Positions 41,146 to 51,476 of a stretch of 64,000 bases of DNA are shown piece after piece (within the stretch, counting starts at the first letter, position 1; each line of letters begins with the position of its first letter). A program made the translations under genes and the position numbers. The stretch is from an uncultured Acidobacteriia bacterium. GTDB taxonomy: Bacteria > Acidobacteriota > Terriglobia > Bryobacterales > Bryobacteraceae. The stretch lies in NCBI GenBank assembly GCA_903907865.1, contig CAIVPR010000141.1, forward strand, positions 124,001-188,000. Reading direction: 5' to 3'. A model generated the notes under the pieces. It searched no databases and had not been told where the DNA came from. It saw only the letters and a program-made list of their open reading frames with translations.

Positions 41146-42659
41146 TGACCCTCCCGGGTTGTTTTCTGTAGCAGACCACCGAAATCCTCAGCGCCGGCGC
41201 CCGGCGTATCCTTCCGCCGCGGGTTCGGCGTTTCGTCCCGCCGACGCTGATGGTTTTCGTGGCTCTGGCCCGGTGTCCAAGCGTTGGCATCATACCCTGC
41301 ATTGGACAACGAGCCGATGAGATCGTGGATTCCCTCCTGCAACTTGCCGTGCACCGAGGGATCGTTGGAATGAACGGAAATGTGTACTTCGCCCGCCCGC
41401 TCCGAGAGGCGGAGCCGCACGTCGGACTGGCCGTCGGGTGCAAATTCGAGCGATACAGAACGGAGGGGCTGGGCTGCGGGCTCCTTGGCTTCCGGTGGCG
41501 GTGCGGGGGGAGCGGCCGCCGGCTCGGCTGGTCTGGATTCGTGTCGCACGACAGTTGGCTGGGCGACGTCGACCGGCACCGGTTGAGCCGACGGCGTCTG
41601 GTGTGGGCTGACTGGCTGCTGAGGCGCGCCCTGCAGGAGCGGCGCTGGCTCGACCCGTGTCGGCGAGTGGTCCGTTGGCACGTCCGGGTGGACGGTTTCA
41701 CGGACTTGTTTGGCGACAATGGTCCTTTCGGGTTTCTCGGTCGTCGAGTCCGGTGAGTCCCTCCGCGCGGTCGGCTCGGCCTTTTGTTCCTGCGTTCGTG
41801 GCTCTGCCGGTTCTTCACCCGTGGCGTGGACAGACGGCCAAGCCTCGTGCGACGATCGGGTCGCGCTGGGTGTGGTTGGCACGCGAGGTGTTTGCGTGGG
41901 CTGTTCGGATTCCGCTGCCGACGTCTGGGTGGGCTGGCTTTGAACGTTCTCGGGGAATCGGAGCGTAAGGTGAATCGCGGTGTTGTGGAGAAGGTGCTCG
42001 GGCGCCGGGGCTGGTGTCGGTGCGGCACCGTCGGTAGCCGGGGCAGTAGAGGTTTCGGGTGTAGCGGTTGCTTCCGTCGATGGAGACAAGTTGAGCGCGA
42101 GTTGGATCGTGGGCCGATGGGGAGGCGCTACCGGTGCCTGCACAGGAACGGGCGGAGTGGCGTCGTCCTGTCGCGCGGGCTCCTTCTTGGCGGTTAGGCC
42201 GGGCTCGGGAATTCCCGAGTGGTGGGTCCGCGCGTCTTCCACCTTGGGGATTGGGCGTAGGGTTGCGGAAATGGGTGCGGCTTCAGCGTCGGTCCCGAGT
42301 GCATTCACCTCGTCCCCGGTCACCCTTAGCGGCGAATTGGTAAGCGTCGAATTGGTGTCGCGGTTCGTGGCCGCAATTGCCTGCACGGGTTTGGCAGGTG
42401 TGGGCGGTAGGCCCGGATCGGAGGTCGAGGCGGCTCGGTTGAGATCCCGAACAATGGCGAGAAATGTAGTCTCGGGGTCGGCGGGAGCTGCATCCTGTGT
42501 TGTTGCCGTGCTCGCTTGCGCGGATTTGAGGGCGTGTAGAGCGGCAACCCGGGAGCCGCCCGACGGGCTTGGCTTTGCCGCGCGGGCAGCTAACACCGGC
42601 GCGGCGGTTGCAGGGGCGGCGAAGCTGGCGGTCGGCAGGCTGGTCACGGGGCGAGACAA
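41142..42659 (-). CDS. fliK: Flagellar hook-length control protein FliK
   Basis: A 505-residue secreted molecular ruler. The first 400 residues are Ala/Pro/Thr-rich and disordered-looking. The C-terminal Flg_hook domain (about 395-465) has SLEFAPDGQSDVRLRLSERA and GEVHISVHSNDPSVHGKLQE, which contacts FlhB to stop hook growth. The start is TTG; an in-frame stop lies just upstream and no good Shine-Dalgarno sequence is visible, so the exact start is uncertain. First gene of the long export/hook/motor unit. Confidence 0.9.
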   Translation of the reverse strand: MSRPVTSLPTASFAAPATAAPVLAARAAKPSPSGGSRVAALHALKSAQASTATTQDAAPADPETTFLAIVRDLNRAASTSDPGLPPTPAKPVQAIAATNRDTNSTLTNSPLRVTGDEVNALGTDAEAAPISATLRPIPKVEDARTHHSGIPEPGLTAKKEPARQDDATPPVPVQAPVAPPHRPTIQLALNLSPSTEATATPETSTAPATDGAAPTPAPAPEHLLHNTAIHLTLRFPENVQSQPTQTSAAESEQPTQTPRVPTTPSATRSSHEAWPSVHATGEEPAEPRTQEQKAEPTARRDSPDSTTEKPERTIVAKQVRETVHPDVPTDHSPTRVEPAPLLQGAPQQPVSPHQTPSAQPVPVDVAQPTVVRHESRPAEPAAAPPAPPPEAKEPAAQPLRSVSLEFAPDGQSDVRLRLSERAGEVHISVHSNDPSVHGKLQEGIHDLIGSLSNAGYDANAWTPGQSHENHQRRRDETPNPRRKDTPGAGAEDFGGLLQKTTREGQ

Positions 42660-42703
42660 TGCAGGTCAAGCGCCATTCCATTTGGGTAGCAGTTTCAATC
42701 GGT

Positions 42704-42780
42704 TAGGAGGAATGGGGGTGCCAACTTCATGCCGTCGGGCATGAAAGCGCCAAGAAATTGCCGGTGTGAGGGTCCTCCTA
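42704..42780 (-). promoter_or_regulatory. Structured leader upstream of fliK
   Basis: Perfect inverted repeats TAGGAGGA (42704-42711) and TCCTCCTA (42773-42780) enclose a second perfect hairpin TTCATGCC-GTCG-GGCATGAA (42726-42745). Read from the promoter at 42787-42816, both would form in the 5' leader of the fliK transcript. The role is unknown. Confidence 0.45.
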
Positions 42781-42786
42781 TTGGGC

Positions 42787-42816
42787 TTATCGGCCGTCGC
42801 GTCCTGATTTAGAGGG
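42787..42816 (-). promoter_or_regulatory. Candidate sigma-28 promoter of the fliK unit
   Basis: The minus strand has CCCTCTAA, 14 bases, then GCCGATAAG, a perfect -10 with the same upstream box and spacing as the candidate fliC promoter. It is about 130 bases from the fliK start. Confidence 0.5.
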
Positions 42817-42838
42817 ACTTATCAAATTTTCTTGCTTC

Positions 42839-42852
42839 GGCCCTAGACCTGC
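42839..42852 (+). promoter_or_regulatory. Weak sigma-54-like site before flgF
   Basis: GG (42839-42840) and GC (42851-42852) are exactly 10 bases apart in TCGGCCCTAGACCTGCAT. It differs from TGGC/TTGC at one base in each half. The predicted start is near 42864, giving a leader of only about 9 bases. Confidence 0.35.
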
Positions 42853-42872
42853 ATGGGGAGGTCCGCAAGACT

Positions 42873-43607
42873 ATGGACAGCATTTCAGTTTCGGCGGCCA
42901 GCGGGATGAGGGCCCGCATGGAGTCCCTCGAGCTCCTAGCCAACAACCTCGCCAACATCGAGACGGGCGGGTACAAGGCGGACCGCGAGTTCTACAGCCT
43001 CTATTCGAGCTTCGATTCGACGCCGGATCCGCAAACCGGGGTCGGGACGACTATGCCCGTGATCCAAAAGCAATGGACCGATCCGGCGCAGGGCGAACTC
43101 CACGTCACATCCAACCCTTTGGACTTCGCCATTGACGGCGATGGCATGTTCTCGGTCCAGACACCGAGAGGTGTCCGGTACACGCGGAATGGGAATTTCC
43201 GCGTGGATTCCACCGGAAACCTGGTTACGCTGGACCGGTCCCCCGTGCGTGGCGTTGGCGGATCCAAGCTGACGCTCCAGCAGGGCGTTCCGGTCGAGGT
43301 TCTGACCAATGGGACGGTCTCCCAAGGGGGGCAGGTCGTAGGGAAGCTGGAGGTTGTTTCCTTCGGCGAAGGGGACGTGAACAAGGAGGGCGCGAACTAT
43401 TTCGTGCCGGTACCCGGCGTGCGGCCCCAGCCAGCCAAAGGTTCAGTGCTGCAGGGGAAGCTGGAGGCGTCGAATGTGGCGGCCCCGGAATCGGCGGTGC
43501 GGCTGGTCGCGATCATGCGGCAGTTCGAGATGCTCCAGCGGGCGGCGGGAATTGGCAATGAGATGAACAAGCGGGCGATGGACGAAGTCGCGCGCGTCGT
43601 CAGCTAG
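42873..43607 (+). CDS. flgF: Flagellar proximal rod protein FlgF
   Basis: A 244-residue rod protein. N-terminus SISVSAASGMRARMESLELL with NNLANIETGGYKADREFYS; middle AIDGDGMFSVQTPRGVRYTR; C-terminus ASNVAAPESAVRLVAIMRQF. It heads the plus-strand flgF-flgG-flgA-flgH-flgI-flgJ unit. GGGGAGG lies about 12 bases upstream, rather far for a ribosome binding site. Confidence 0.95.
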   Translation: MDSISVSAASGMRARMESLELLANNLANIETGGYKADREFYSLYSSFDSTPDPQTGVGTTMPVIQKQWTDPAQGELHVTSNPLDFAIDGDGMFSVQTPRGVRYTRNGNFRVDSTGNLVTLDRSPVRGVGGSKLTLQQGVPVEVLTNGTVSQGGQVVGKLEVVSFGEGDVNKEGANYFVPVPGVRPQPAKGSVLQGKLEASNVAAPESAVRLVAIMRQFEMLQRAAGIGNEMNKRAMDEVARVVS

Positions 43608-43628
43608 GCTTTCGACAAGGGAAAAACC

Positions 43629-44420
43629 ATGATTCGAGCTCTATACAGTGCGGCAAGCGGCATGACCGCCCAGCAGTTGAATATCGACAACATCGCCAAC
43701 AACCTGGCCAACGCGAACACGGCTGGCTACAAGGTGCGGCGGGCCCAGTTCCAAGACCTGCTCTACCAGAACATGGTGGCGCCGGGCTCGTCCGCCGGTC
43801 AGTCGACGGTGGTTCCGACGGGGCTGCAGTTGGGACTCGGCACTCGCGCGGCGTCCAATGAGATCGTCTTTCAGCAGGGCGATTTCGCGGCTACCAGCAA
43901 CCCGATGGATATCGTGATCCAAGGCCGCGGCTTCTTCCAGATCAAGCGGGCATCCGGGGAGACGGCCTACACTCGCGCCGGGTCGTTCCATTTGGACCAG
44001 AACGGGTCCTTTGTGACGTCGGACGGAGAACAGCTACAGCCTCAGATCACGATCCCGCCCACCGCGCAGGGAGTCAGCATTGCTGCCGACGGGACGGTGA
44101 CGTACACATTGCCCAACCAGACGCAGGCACAAAATGCGGGTCAGATTACTTTGGCCAACTTTCAGAATCCGGCGGGACTGAATTCGCTCGGCAAGAGCCT
44201 GTATCTACCGACGGATGCTTCGGGTGCCGCGACCGTCGGTACGCCCGGGGGAGCGGAGGGTCTGGGGAGCCTCCAACAGGGTTATCTGGAGCAATCCAAC
44301 GTCAGCGTCGTGGACGAGTTCATCAATTTGATCACCAGCCAACGCGCGTATGAAGCGAATTCGAAGGTGGTCAAAGCTGCCGACGACATGTACCAGCAGG
44401 TCAACAACCTGACGAGGTGA
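43629..44420 (+). CDS. flgG: Flagellar distal rod protein FlgG
   Basis: A 263-residue distal rod protein. IRALYSAASGMTAQQLNIDN with NNLANANTAGYKVRRAQFQD and the C-terminal NVSVVDEFINLITSQRAYEA are nearly canonical. Length matches the family (about 260). Confidence 0.97.
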   Translation: MIRALYSAASGMTAQQLNIDNIANNLANANTAGYKVRRAQFQDLLYQNMVAPGSSAGQSTVVPTGLQLGLGTRAASNEIVFQQGDFAATSNPMDIVIQGRGFFQIKRASGETAYTRAGSFHLDQNGSFVTSDGEQLQPQITIPPTAQGVSIAADGTVTYTLPNQTQAQNAGQITLANFQNPAGLNSLGKSLYLPTDASGAATVGTPGGAEGLGSLQQGYLEQSNVSVVDEFINLITSQRAYEANSKVVKAADDMYQQVNNLTR

Positions 44421-44425
44421 TGTTT

Positions 44426-45334
44426 ATGCAGTCATGGCTTGTGTTGGCGTTATCCACGGTGCTGGTTCCGGTCGCGGCAACTGGCGCCTGTGTTCCGGTT
44501 TCTGGTGATCGGATTCTGGGGCGGGACTTGGCACTGGTGGACCCGCGTTTCGCTGGCTTGCCCGACTCGTTGGTGGTGGGATACACACCCGCGCCGGGCT
44601 CAAAGAGGGTCTTCGCGCCGACGGAATTGGCTCGTATCGCGCGCAGCCAGAACCTGTCGGTCGCGGATCTGCAGGAGTTGTGTTTCGAGTTGCCAGTCCG
44701 GTCCCTGTCCAACGAGGAATTCGTGTCGTCCATGGCGAAGGCGTTTTCGCCGAATGTGAAGATCCAGTTACTGGAACGGTCGATGGTGCCCGCACCCTCC
44801 GGTGAGTTGTTGTTCCCGGTCGGCTCCTTGGAACCACCCTCGGCGGCCATCGGGGGCGCGCAGATTTGGCGTGGATACGTACAGTATGGGGGAAGCCGCA
44901 GGTTTCCCGTCTGGGCGCGGGTCGTGGTTTCGGAAAGTGTTTCCGCTGTGGTTGCCGCGAGGGATATGGCCGCCAATGTCCCCGCCGATGCCGGCTCGCT
45001 GCGCGTGGAAGTCTGGACGGGGCCGCCGCAGCGCGAGCGGGTTGCGGTCAGGATCCAGGATGTTCAAGGGAAGGTATTGTCGCGTCCGGTCAAGGCAGGG
45101 GCATTGATTCCCATCGGGATCATCGTGGAGCCTCCCTCAGTGCGCCGGGGTGATTCGGTTCGAGTGGTGGTGGTGTGCGGGCCAGCGCAGTTGTCGCTGG
45201 ATGCGGTGGCCGAGCGGGATGGCCGCTCTGGGGAGATGATTTACTTGCGGAATCCGTCTTCCGGAAGGTCATTCCGGGCCAAGCTTGAGGGCTCGCACGC
45301 GATTGTCGTTCTGGGATCGGGGGATTCGCTGTGA
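44426..45334 (+). CDS. flgA: Flagella basal body P-ring formation protein FlgA
   Basis: A 302-residue periplasmic chaperone for FlgI. A signal peptide (VLALSTVLVPVAATG) leads into a region with ILGRDLALVDPRFAGLPDSL. The C-terminal SAF-type domain (about 190-300) has RVEVWTGPPQRERVAVRIQD-like turns and GALIPIGIIVEPPSVRRGDS. ATG 44426 is preferred because GAGG lies 8 bases upstream; ATGs/GTG at 44417-44420 are too close. It starts just past the flgG stop. Confidence 0.85.
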   Translation: MQSWLVLALSTVLVPVAATGACVPVSGDRILGRDLALVDPRFAGLPDSLVVGYTPAPGSKRVFAPTELARIARSQNLSVADLQELCFELPVRSLSNEEFVSSMAKAFSPNVKIQLLERSMVPAPSGELLFPVGSLEPPSAAIGGAQIWRGYVQYGGSRRFPVWARVVVSESVSAVVAARDMAANVPADAGSLRVEVWTGPPQRERVAVRIQDVQGKVLSRPVKAGALIPIGIIVEPPSVRRGDSVRVVVVCGPAQLSLDAVAERDGRSGEMIYLRNPSSGRSFRAKLEGSHAIVVLGSGDSL

Positions 45335-46038
45335 GTAAAAGAAGGCTCTGTCTTGTCCTGTCGGCGGCGTTGGAGGCTTTCGGGGCCACGATTCCAGGAT
45401 TGAAGAAGAAGCAGAAGGCGCCCGAGCCGACACTGCTGGAACAATACATTCGGAGCGCGTCGGTTGGTGGTGAGAAGGAGGCCGAAAGCTCTCCCGGCTC
45501 CATTTGGAGTCCGACCTCTCGCTTGACGGACTTGGGCCGCGATCTGCGCGCGAGCCAAGTTGATGACGTTGTCACGATCCTCGTGTCGGAGTCGGTCAAT
45601 GCCGTTGCCGGGGGCGCGAGTAGCACGGAGCGTGCGTCGAGCGCCAATTCTTCGGTGAATGCCCTGGCAGGGAAGAAGTCGGTGACCGGTGCGTTGCCAA
45701 ATCTACTTGGCGTGACTGGGGACCAGAAATTGAATGGCACAGGGACGACTTCCCGAACAGCGACCCTGACCGCTACCTTGACGGCGAGGGTGGTGAAGGT
45801 GATGCCCGGTGGCCTACTGCTAATCGAAGGCGACAAGAGCCTTCAAGTGAACTCCGAGCAACAGGTGATCACGGTCCGGGGCATCGTTCGTACCGCTGAC
45901 ATTTCCACGTCGAACACGGTTCCGTCCACGCAGGTTGCCGATTTGGAGTTGCGGCTAAACGGCAAAGGTGTTGTGGGTGATGCGGTTCGCCGTCCCAATG
46001 CCCTCTACCGGTTGTTGCTCGGAATTCTACCCTTCTAG
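45331..46038 (+). CDS. flgH: Flagellar L-ring protein FlgH
   Basis: A 235-residue outer-membrane ring protein. The FlgH core has SLTDLGRDLRA-like sequence (RLTDLGRDLRASQVDDVVTI), LVSESVNAVAG, RTATLTATLTARVVKVMPGG, LLIEGDKSLQVNSEQQVITV and GIVRTADISTSNTVPSTQVA. The start is GTG, overlapping flgA by 4 bases. Unlike most FlgH it has no lipobox cysteine after the N-terminal hydrophobic stretch (LVLSAALEAFGATIP), so lipid anchoring is not apparent. Confidence 0.94.
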   Translation: MSKRRLCLVLSAALEAFGATIPGLKKKQKAPEPTLLEQYIRSASVGGEKEAESSPGSIWSPTSRLTDLGRDLRASQVDDVVTILVSESVNAVAGGASSTERASSANSSVNALAGKKSVTGALPNLLGVTGDQKLNGTGTTSRTATLTATLTARVVKVMPGGLLLIEGDKSLQVNSEQQVITVRGIVRTADISTSNTVPSTQVADLELRLNGKGVVGDAVRRPNALYRLLLGILPF

Positions 46039-46051
46039 CCCCCATTTTTCT

Positions 46052-47152
46052 ATGACATGCCACCGTTTTCTTCTTCTACCTTTGATACTTGCGCCCAGCG
46101 TTGACGTGCAGGCGGCGAGCCGATTGAAGGACTTGGCGTCTATCGAGGGGGTTCGCGAGAACCCCCTCATCGGCTACGGTCTCGTGGTTGGTTTGGCAGG
46201 CACAGGCGACAAGCGGACCACCATTTTCAGCACCCAGAGCTTGTCCAACATGTTGGAAAAGATGGGAGTGTCGGTATCGGCAACCAACGTGCGTGTACAA
46301 AACATGGCGGCCGTCATGGTCACCGCCTCTTTGCCGGCATTCGCCCAACCGGGGACGAGGATTGACGTTACGGCGGCTGCGGTAGGCGATGCGAACAATC
46401 TTCAGGGGGGTATTCTCCTAATGACGTCGCTGCGGGGGGCCAATGGGCAGGTGTACGCAGTGGCGCAGGGCCCTGTAGTCACTGGAGGATTTGTAGCGGG
46501 TCGAGGGGGGTCTAGCCAGACGGTGAATCATCCAACTGTTGGGCGACTGCCGGGAGGGGCGACTGTGGAACGGGCTGCACCGTCGGTCGAGCCCACCTCC
46601 CAGATCCGACTCCAGTTGCGCAACGGCGACTACGCGACGGCGTCCCGTGTTTCCGCAGCGGTCAATAAGACGTTCGCGGGACCGAAACCCGTGGCCCAAG
46701 CAACGAATAGTGGTCTCATCACCGTGTCGCTTCCCGAGGATTGGAAGGATCGCGTGCCGGAGTTCATCGCGAGGATGGAAGAGTTGGTGATCGAAGTCGA
46801 CGTGGCGGCCCGGATTGTGGTCAACGAGCGGACGGGCACCATTGTCATCGGCAAGGATGTACGAATATCTCCAGTAGCGATCTTGCACGGAAGCTTGACC
46901 GTTGAGATCAAGACTAAGTTGGTAGTGTCCCAGCCGGGTCCGTTTTCGAATGGTACGACCCAAGTGGTCCCTGAACAGACGGTGACGGCCAAGGACGAGC
47001 CAGCCAAGAACGTGGTGCTGCGCGACGGAGCGACCGTGGATGAATTGGTCCGATCTCTGACCGCCATCGGCTCCTCCGCGAGGGACATCATCGCCATACT
47101 GCAGAACCTGCGGGCGGCTGGGGCGCTGGATGCCGAACTGGAGGTGATCTAG
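46052..47152 (+). CDS. flgI: Flagellar P-ring protein FlgI
   Basis: A 366-residue periplasmic ring protein with a signal peptide (LLLPLILAPSVDVQA). Canonical motifs are SRLKDLASIEGVRENPLIGY, GLVVGLAGTGDKR, NMAAVMVTASLPAFAQPGTR and NERTGTIVIGKDVRISPVAI. Start ATG 46052 gives a proper signal peptide; the longer frame from 45968 lies inside flgH. Length is typical. Confidence 0.97.
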   Translation: MTCHRFLLLPLILAPSVDVQAASRLKDLASIEGVRENPLIGYGLVVGLAGTGDKRTTIFSTQSLSNMLEKMGVSVSATNVRVQNMAAVMVTASLPAFAQPGTRIDVTAAAVGDANNLQGGILLMTSLRGANGQVYAVAQGPVVTGGFVAGRGGSSQTVNHPTVGRLPGGATVERAAPSVEPTSQIRLQLRNGDYATASRVSAAVNKTFAGPKPVAQATNSGLITVSLPEDWKDRVPEFIARMEELVIEVDVAARIVVNERTGTIVIGKDVRISPVAILHGSLTVEIKTKLVVSQPGPFSNGTTQVVPEQTVTAKDEPAKNVVLRDGATVDELVRSLTAIGSSARDIIAILQNLRAAGALDAELEVI

Positions 47153-47463
47153 TGTCTGTCGTGAGTATCGGACCTGTGGCTGGGGCGTTGTCATTGGGGC
47201 CTGGAACAGAGAAGGAACAGCTCAAACAGGCAGGAGCGGCCAAGGATTTCGAATCCATCCTGGTGGCCCAATTGTTCCAGTCGTTTCGCGAGAGCGAATC
47301 GTCGTGGATGGGTGGCGGCGACGATGCGGCAAGCGGCACCGCGTTCGCGTTGGGCGAGCAACAGTTGGCCAAGACCATTTCGTCGGGTGGAGGATTCGGA
47401 ATCTCACGCGTCATCGAGGCTGCACTCCGCAAGACTACTGTCGGCACTGACACTACGCGCTGA
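47152..47463 (+). CDS. flgJ: Rod-binding protein, FlgJ N-terminal type
   Basis: A 103-residue protein with only the rod-cap domain: AAKDFESILVAQLFQSFRES and GEQQLAKTISSGGGFGISRV. The peptidoglycan hydrolase domain of enterobacterial FlgJ is absent, so wall cutting must be done by another enzyme. GTG start overlaps the flgI stop by one base, with GAGG 7 bases upstream. Its last 11 bases overlap the convergent fliS. Confidence 0.9.
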   Translation: MSVVSIGPVAGALSLGPGTEKEQLKQAGAAKDFESILVAQLFQSFRESESSWMGGGDDAASGTAFALGEQQLAKTISSGGGFGISRVIEAALRKTTVGTDTTR

Positions 47464-47887
47464 TGGCAAACCGCAGGGGCGCGACCTCTGCGGGAGTGGC
47501 ATGCCATAACGGGGGCGCCTCAATTGCCGCCATCTGTTGCCTGTGGATTGTGTCCCACGCTTCCTCGAGCGTGGCTAGGAGACCAAGGGCTTCCATCAGC
47601 GGCTCGTCCTTCTGGGCCATGTTGGCGTAAATGATTCGCTCCTGCATGTAGGCATACAGTGCCCGGAGGCGCTGGGCCACCTCGGGACAGGCCTCGTTGT
47701 CGAGGGAGGCCGAGAGCTCGGCGAGGATGTTCCACGCCGTCGTGATCGCCTGGGACCGTTCCAGAATGCGTTTGCAGCGAAGGTGTTCCCGCGCATCCCG
47801 GATGCAGTGAATCGCGTGTTTGTAGAGGAGGCAAACCAGTTCCACTGGGCTCGCCGCTAGGATTTTCTGTTCGAAATAGGGACTCAT
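47453..47887 (-). CDS. fliS: Flagellin chaperone FliS
   Basis: A 144-residue helical chaperone that keeps flagellin unfolded before export. The family pattern is clear: FEQKILAASPVELVCLLYKH, AIHCIRDAREHL, RSQAITTAWNILAELSASLD and RLRALYAYMQERIIYANMAQ. It overlaps flaG by 4 bases and its end overlaps the convergent flgJ. Confidence 0.92.
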   Translation of the reverse strand: MSPYFEQKILAASPVELVCLLYKHAIHCIRDAREHLRCKRILERSQAITTAWNILAELSASLDNEACPEVAQRLRALYAYMQERIIYANMAQKDEPLMEALGLLATLEEAWDTIHRQQMAAIEAPPLWHATPAEVAPLRFAISA

Positions 47888-48186
47888 CTTGAATCTCGCA
47901 AATGCCGTTCGTAATCAGCCGCCAGTTGAAGTGCGTACTCCGACGGCCACTGCTGCAATACCTGCCTTGTTTCCGAAACAACCACCTTCACAACCGGCCT
48001 GTGCGATCCGGGATCCACGGAGAACGTCACCTCCGAACCCGTGCCGGCATGCCCGACATCGTTCAATACCCGTACTGCTGCGGCGACCGACTGCCGCAAG
48101 GTCCGGGCTGGAGAATCGGCAGCCGGCAACTCCGCCGCCCGCAACGCGGCTACCGTCAGCGGAATGCCTGATGTCACATTGGCCAT
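47884..48186 (-). CDS. flaG: FlaG-family protein
   Basis: 100 residues. The C-terminal half VTFSVDPGSHRPVVKVVVSE followed by TRQVLQQWPSEYALQLAADY matches the FlaG pattern (two strands, then a conserved QxP-type turn). FlaG influences filament length in some bacteria. It is followed by fliS and preceded by a perfect sigma-28 -10 element and AGGAG ribosome site. Confidence 0.85.
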   Translation of the reverse strand: MANVTSGIPLTVAALRAAELPAADSPARTLRQSVAAAVRVLNDVGHAGTGSEVTFSVDPGSHRPVVKVVVSETRQVLQQWPSEYALQLAADYERHLRDSR

Positions 48187-48204
48187 AACTCCTGCCTGAT
48201 AGTC

Positions 48205-48232
48205 TTATCGGCATACCCGGCTCAAAACTTGA
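48205..48232 (-). promoter_or_regulatory. Sigma-28 promoter of flaG-fliS
   Basis: The minus strand has TCAAGTTT and a perfect GCCGATAA, with 16 bases between TCAA and GCCGATAA. The expected start is about 12 bases before the flaG ATG. Confidence 0.75.
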
Positions 48233-48267
48233 GGGTTTCGTTCAGAAAACTTATTCATCGAGGGGGC

Positions 48268-48295
48268 TAAACTTCCAGCCCGGTTCAGCCGATAG
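48268..48295 (+). promoter_or_regulatory. Sigma-28 promoter of cheY
   Basis: TAAACTT and GCCGATAGACA with 16 bases between TAAA and GCCGATAG. It shares boxes and flanks with the promoter at 24886-24913 and is divergent from the flaG promoter. Confidence 0.75.
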
Positions 48296-48314
48296 ACAAC
48301 CGGAGGAAGTAGTA

Positions 48315-48698
48315 ATGACAGCAACAGCATCCTTGGACGTTCTCATCGTTGACGATTCGGCAGCCATCCGAAAGATCCTGCAGCGGGTCCTTCGCCAGAC
48401 AGATCTGCCCCTCGGGGAGATCCACGAAGCGGGAGACGGTACGGAGGCAATCGACATCCTGAAGACCCGCAGTTTCGGGTTGGTCCTGTCTGACATCAAT
48501 ATGCCGCAGATGGATGGGCTCCAGCTCCTAGCGCGCGTCAAGGAGATGGAACACATGAAGAACGTACCGGTCGTCATGATCACGACCGAGGGCGGGCAAG
48601 GCAAGGTGATGGAGGCCGTGCAACTCGGCGCAACGGGCTATGTGCGCAAGCCGTTCACCGCGGAGCAAATCAAGGAAAAATTGGCGGGCCTAATGTAA
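48315..48698 (+). CDS. cheY: CheY-type chemotaxis response regulator
   Basis: A 127-residue single receiver domain with D13-D14 (VLIVDDSAAIRK), phospho-acceptor D60 (LVLSDINMPQMDG), Thr in VVMITTEGG, and Lys in YVRKPFTAEQIKEKL. It is closer to classical motility CheY than the one in the cheA operon. It is a single-gene unit with GGAGG 8 bases upstream, its own sigma-28 promoter and a strong terminator, so a high late-class dose is likely. Confidence 0.93.
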   Translation: MTATASLDVLIVDDSAAIRKILQRVLRQTDLPLGEIHEAGDGTEAIDILKTRSFGLVLSDINMPQMDGLQLLARVKEMEHMKNVPVVMITTEGGQGKVMEAVQLGATGYVRKPFTAEQIKEKLAGLM

Positions 48699-48724
48699 AG
48701 AGGGGCCCGAAGGCCCCTCTTTTG
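48696..48724. terminator. Rho-independent terminator after cheY
   Basis: AGAGGGGCC-CGAA-GGCCCCTCT is a perfect 9-pair stem with a tetraloop, extended by A-T pairs and followed by TTTTG. On the minus strand it also has a T run, so it can serve the respiratory operon ending at 48750. Confidence 0.9.
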
Positions 48725-48749
48725 TGTTCTCCGGTTGGTGATGAACGGG

Positions 48750-49066
48750 TTAGCGGCCCGGGACACCCATCCAAGTGCGTGTCCAAATGTCCATCATGGC
48801 GATGAACAACAGCATGAGTAGCCACACGATGCCGATGCAAACGATCATCTTGGTCAACTTCGTGCCGTACTTCACGTGCATGAAGAACATAACCACAAGA
48901 GAGGCCTTGAACACGGCGATCGACAACGCGACCGCCACGTTGAGCGAGCTGGAACCCAGATCCTTCGTGGAAATCCAAGCTGTCACCCAAGTGAGGGCGA
49001 TCAGCGTGAAAAAGACCGCAAAGTAAACGCTCTTGGGTACGACGTGATGTTCTGCGTGCGAGTCCA

Positions 49067-49067
<1 letters not shown>
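48750..49067 (-). CDS. ctaF: Cytochrome c oxidase subunit IV
   Basis: A 105-residue protein with three membrane helices (about 15-32, 43-64, 72-96). MFFMHVKYGTKLTKMIV resembles bacterial subunit IV (CyoD/CtaF type). It is a small accessory subunit of the heme-copper oxidase. Last gene of the act-cta operon; its start touches the stop of ctaE. Confidence 0.88.
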
Positions 49068-51404
<2,337 letters not shown>

Positions 51405-51476
51405 TCTCGTATGTCTTCCACTAACTGCACTGCTTGCTCTGGCACTGTTTTCCCTGCCACTCAAATTCTTGTCGTC

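Noticed and set aside
41039-42028. An alternative minus-strand frame inside fliK
   Set aside because: Arg/Pro-rich and offset from fliK, which has the Flg_hook domain and a correct operon position.
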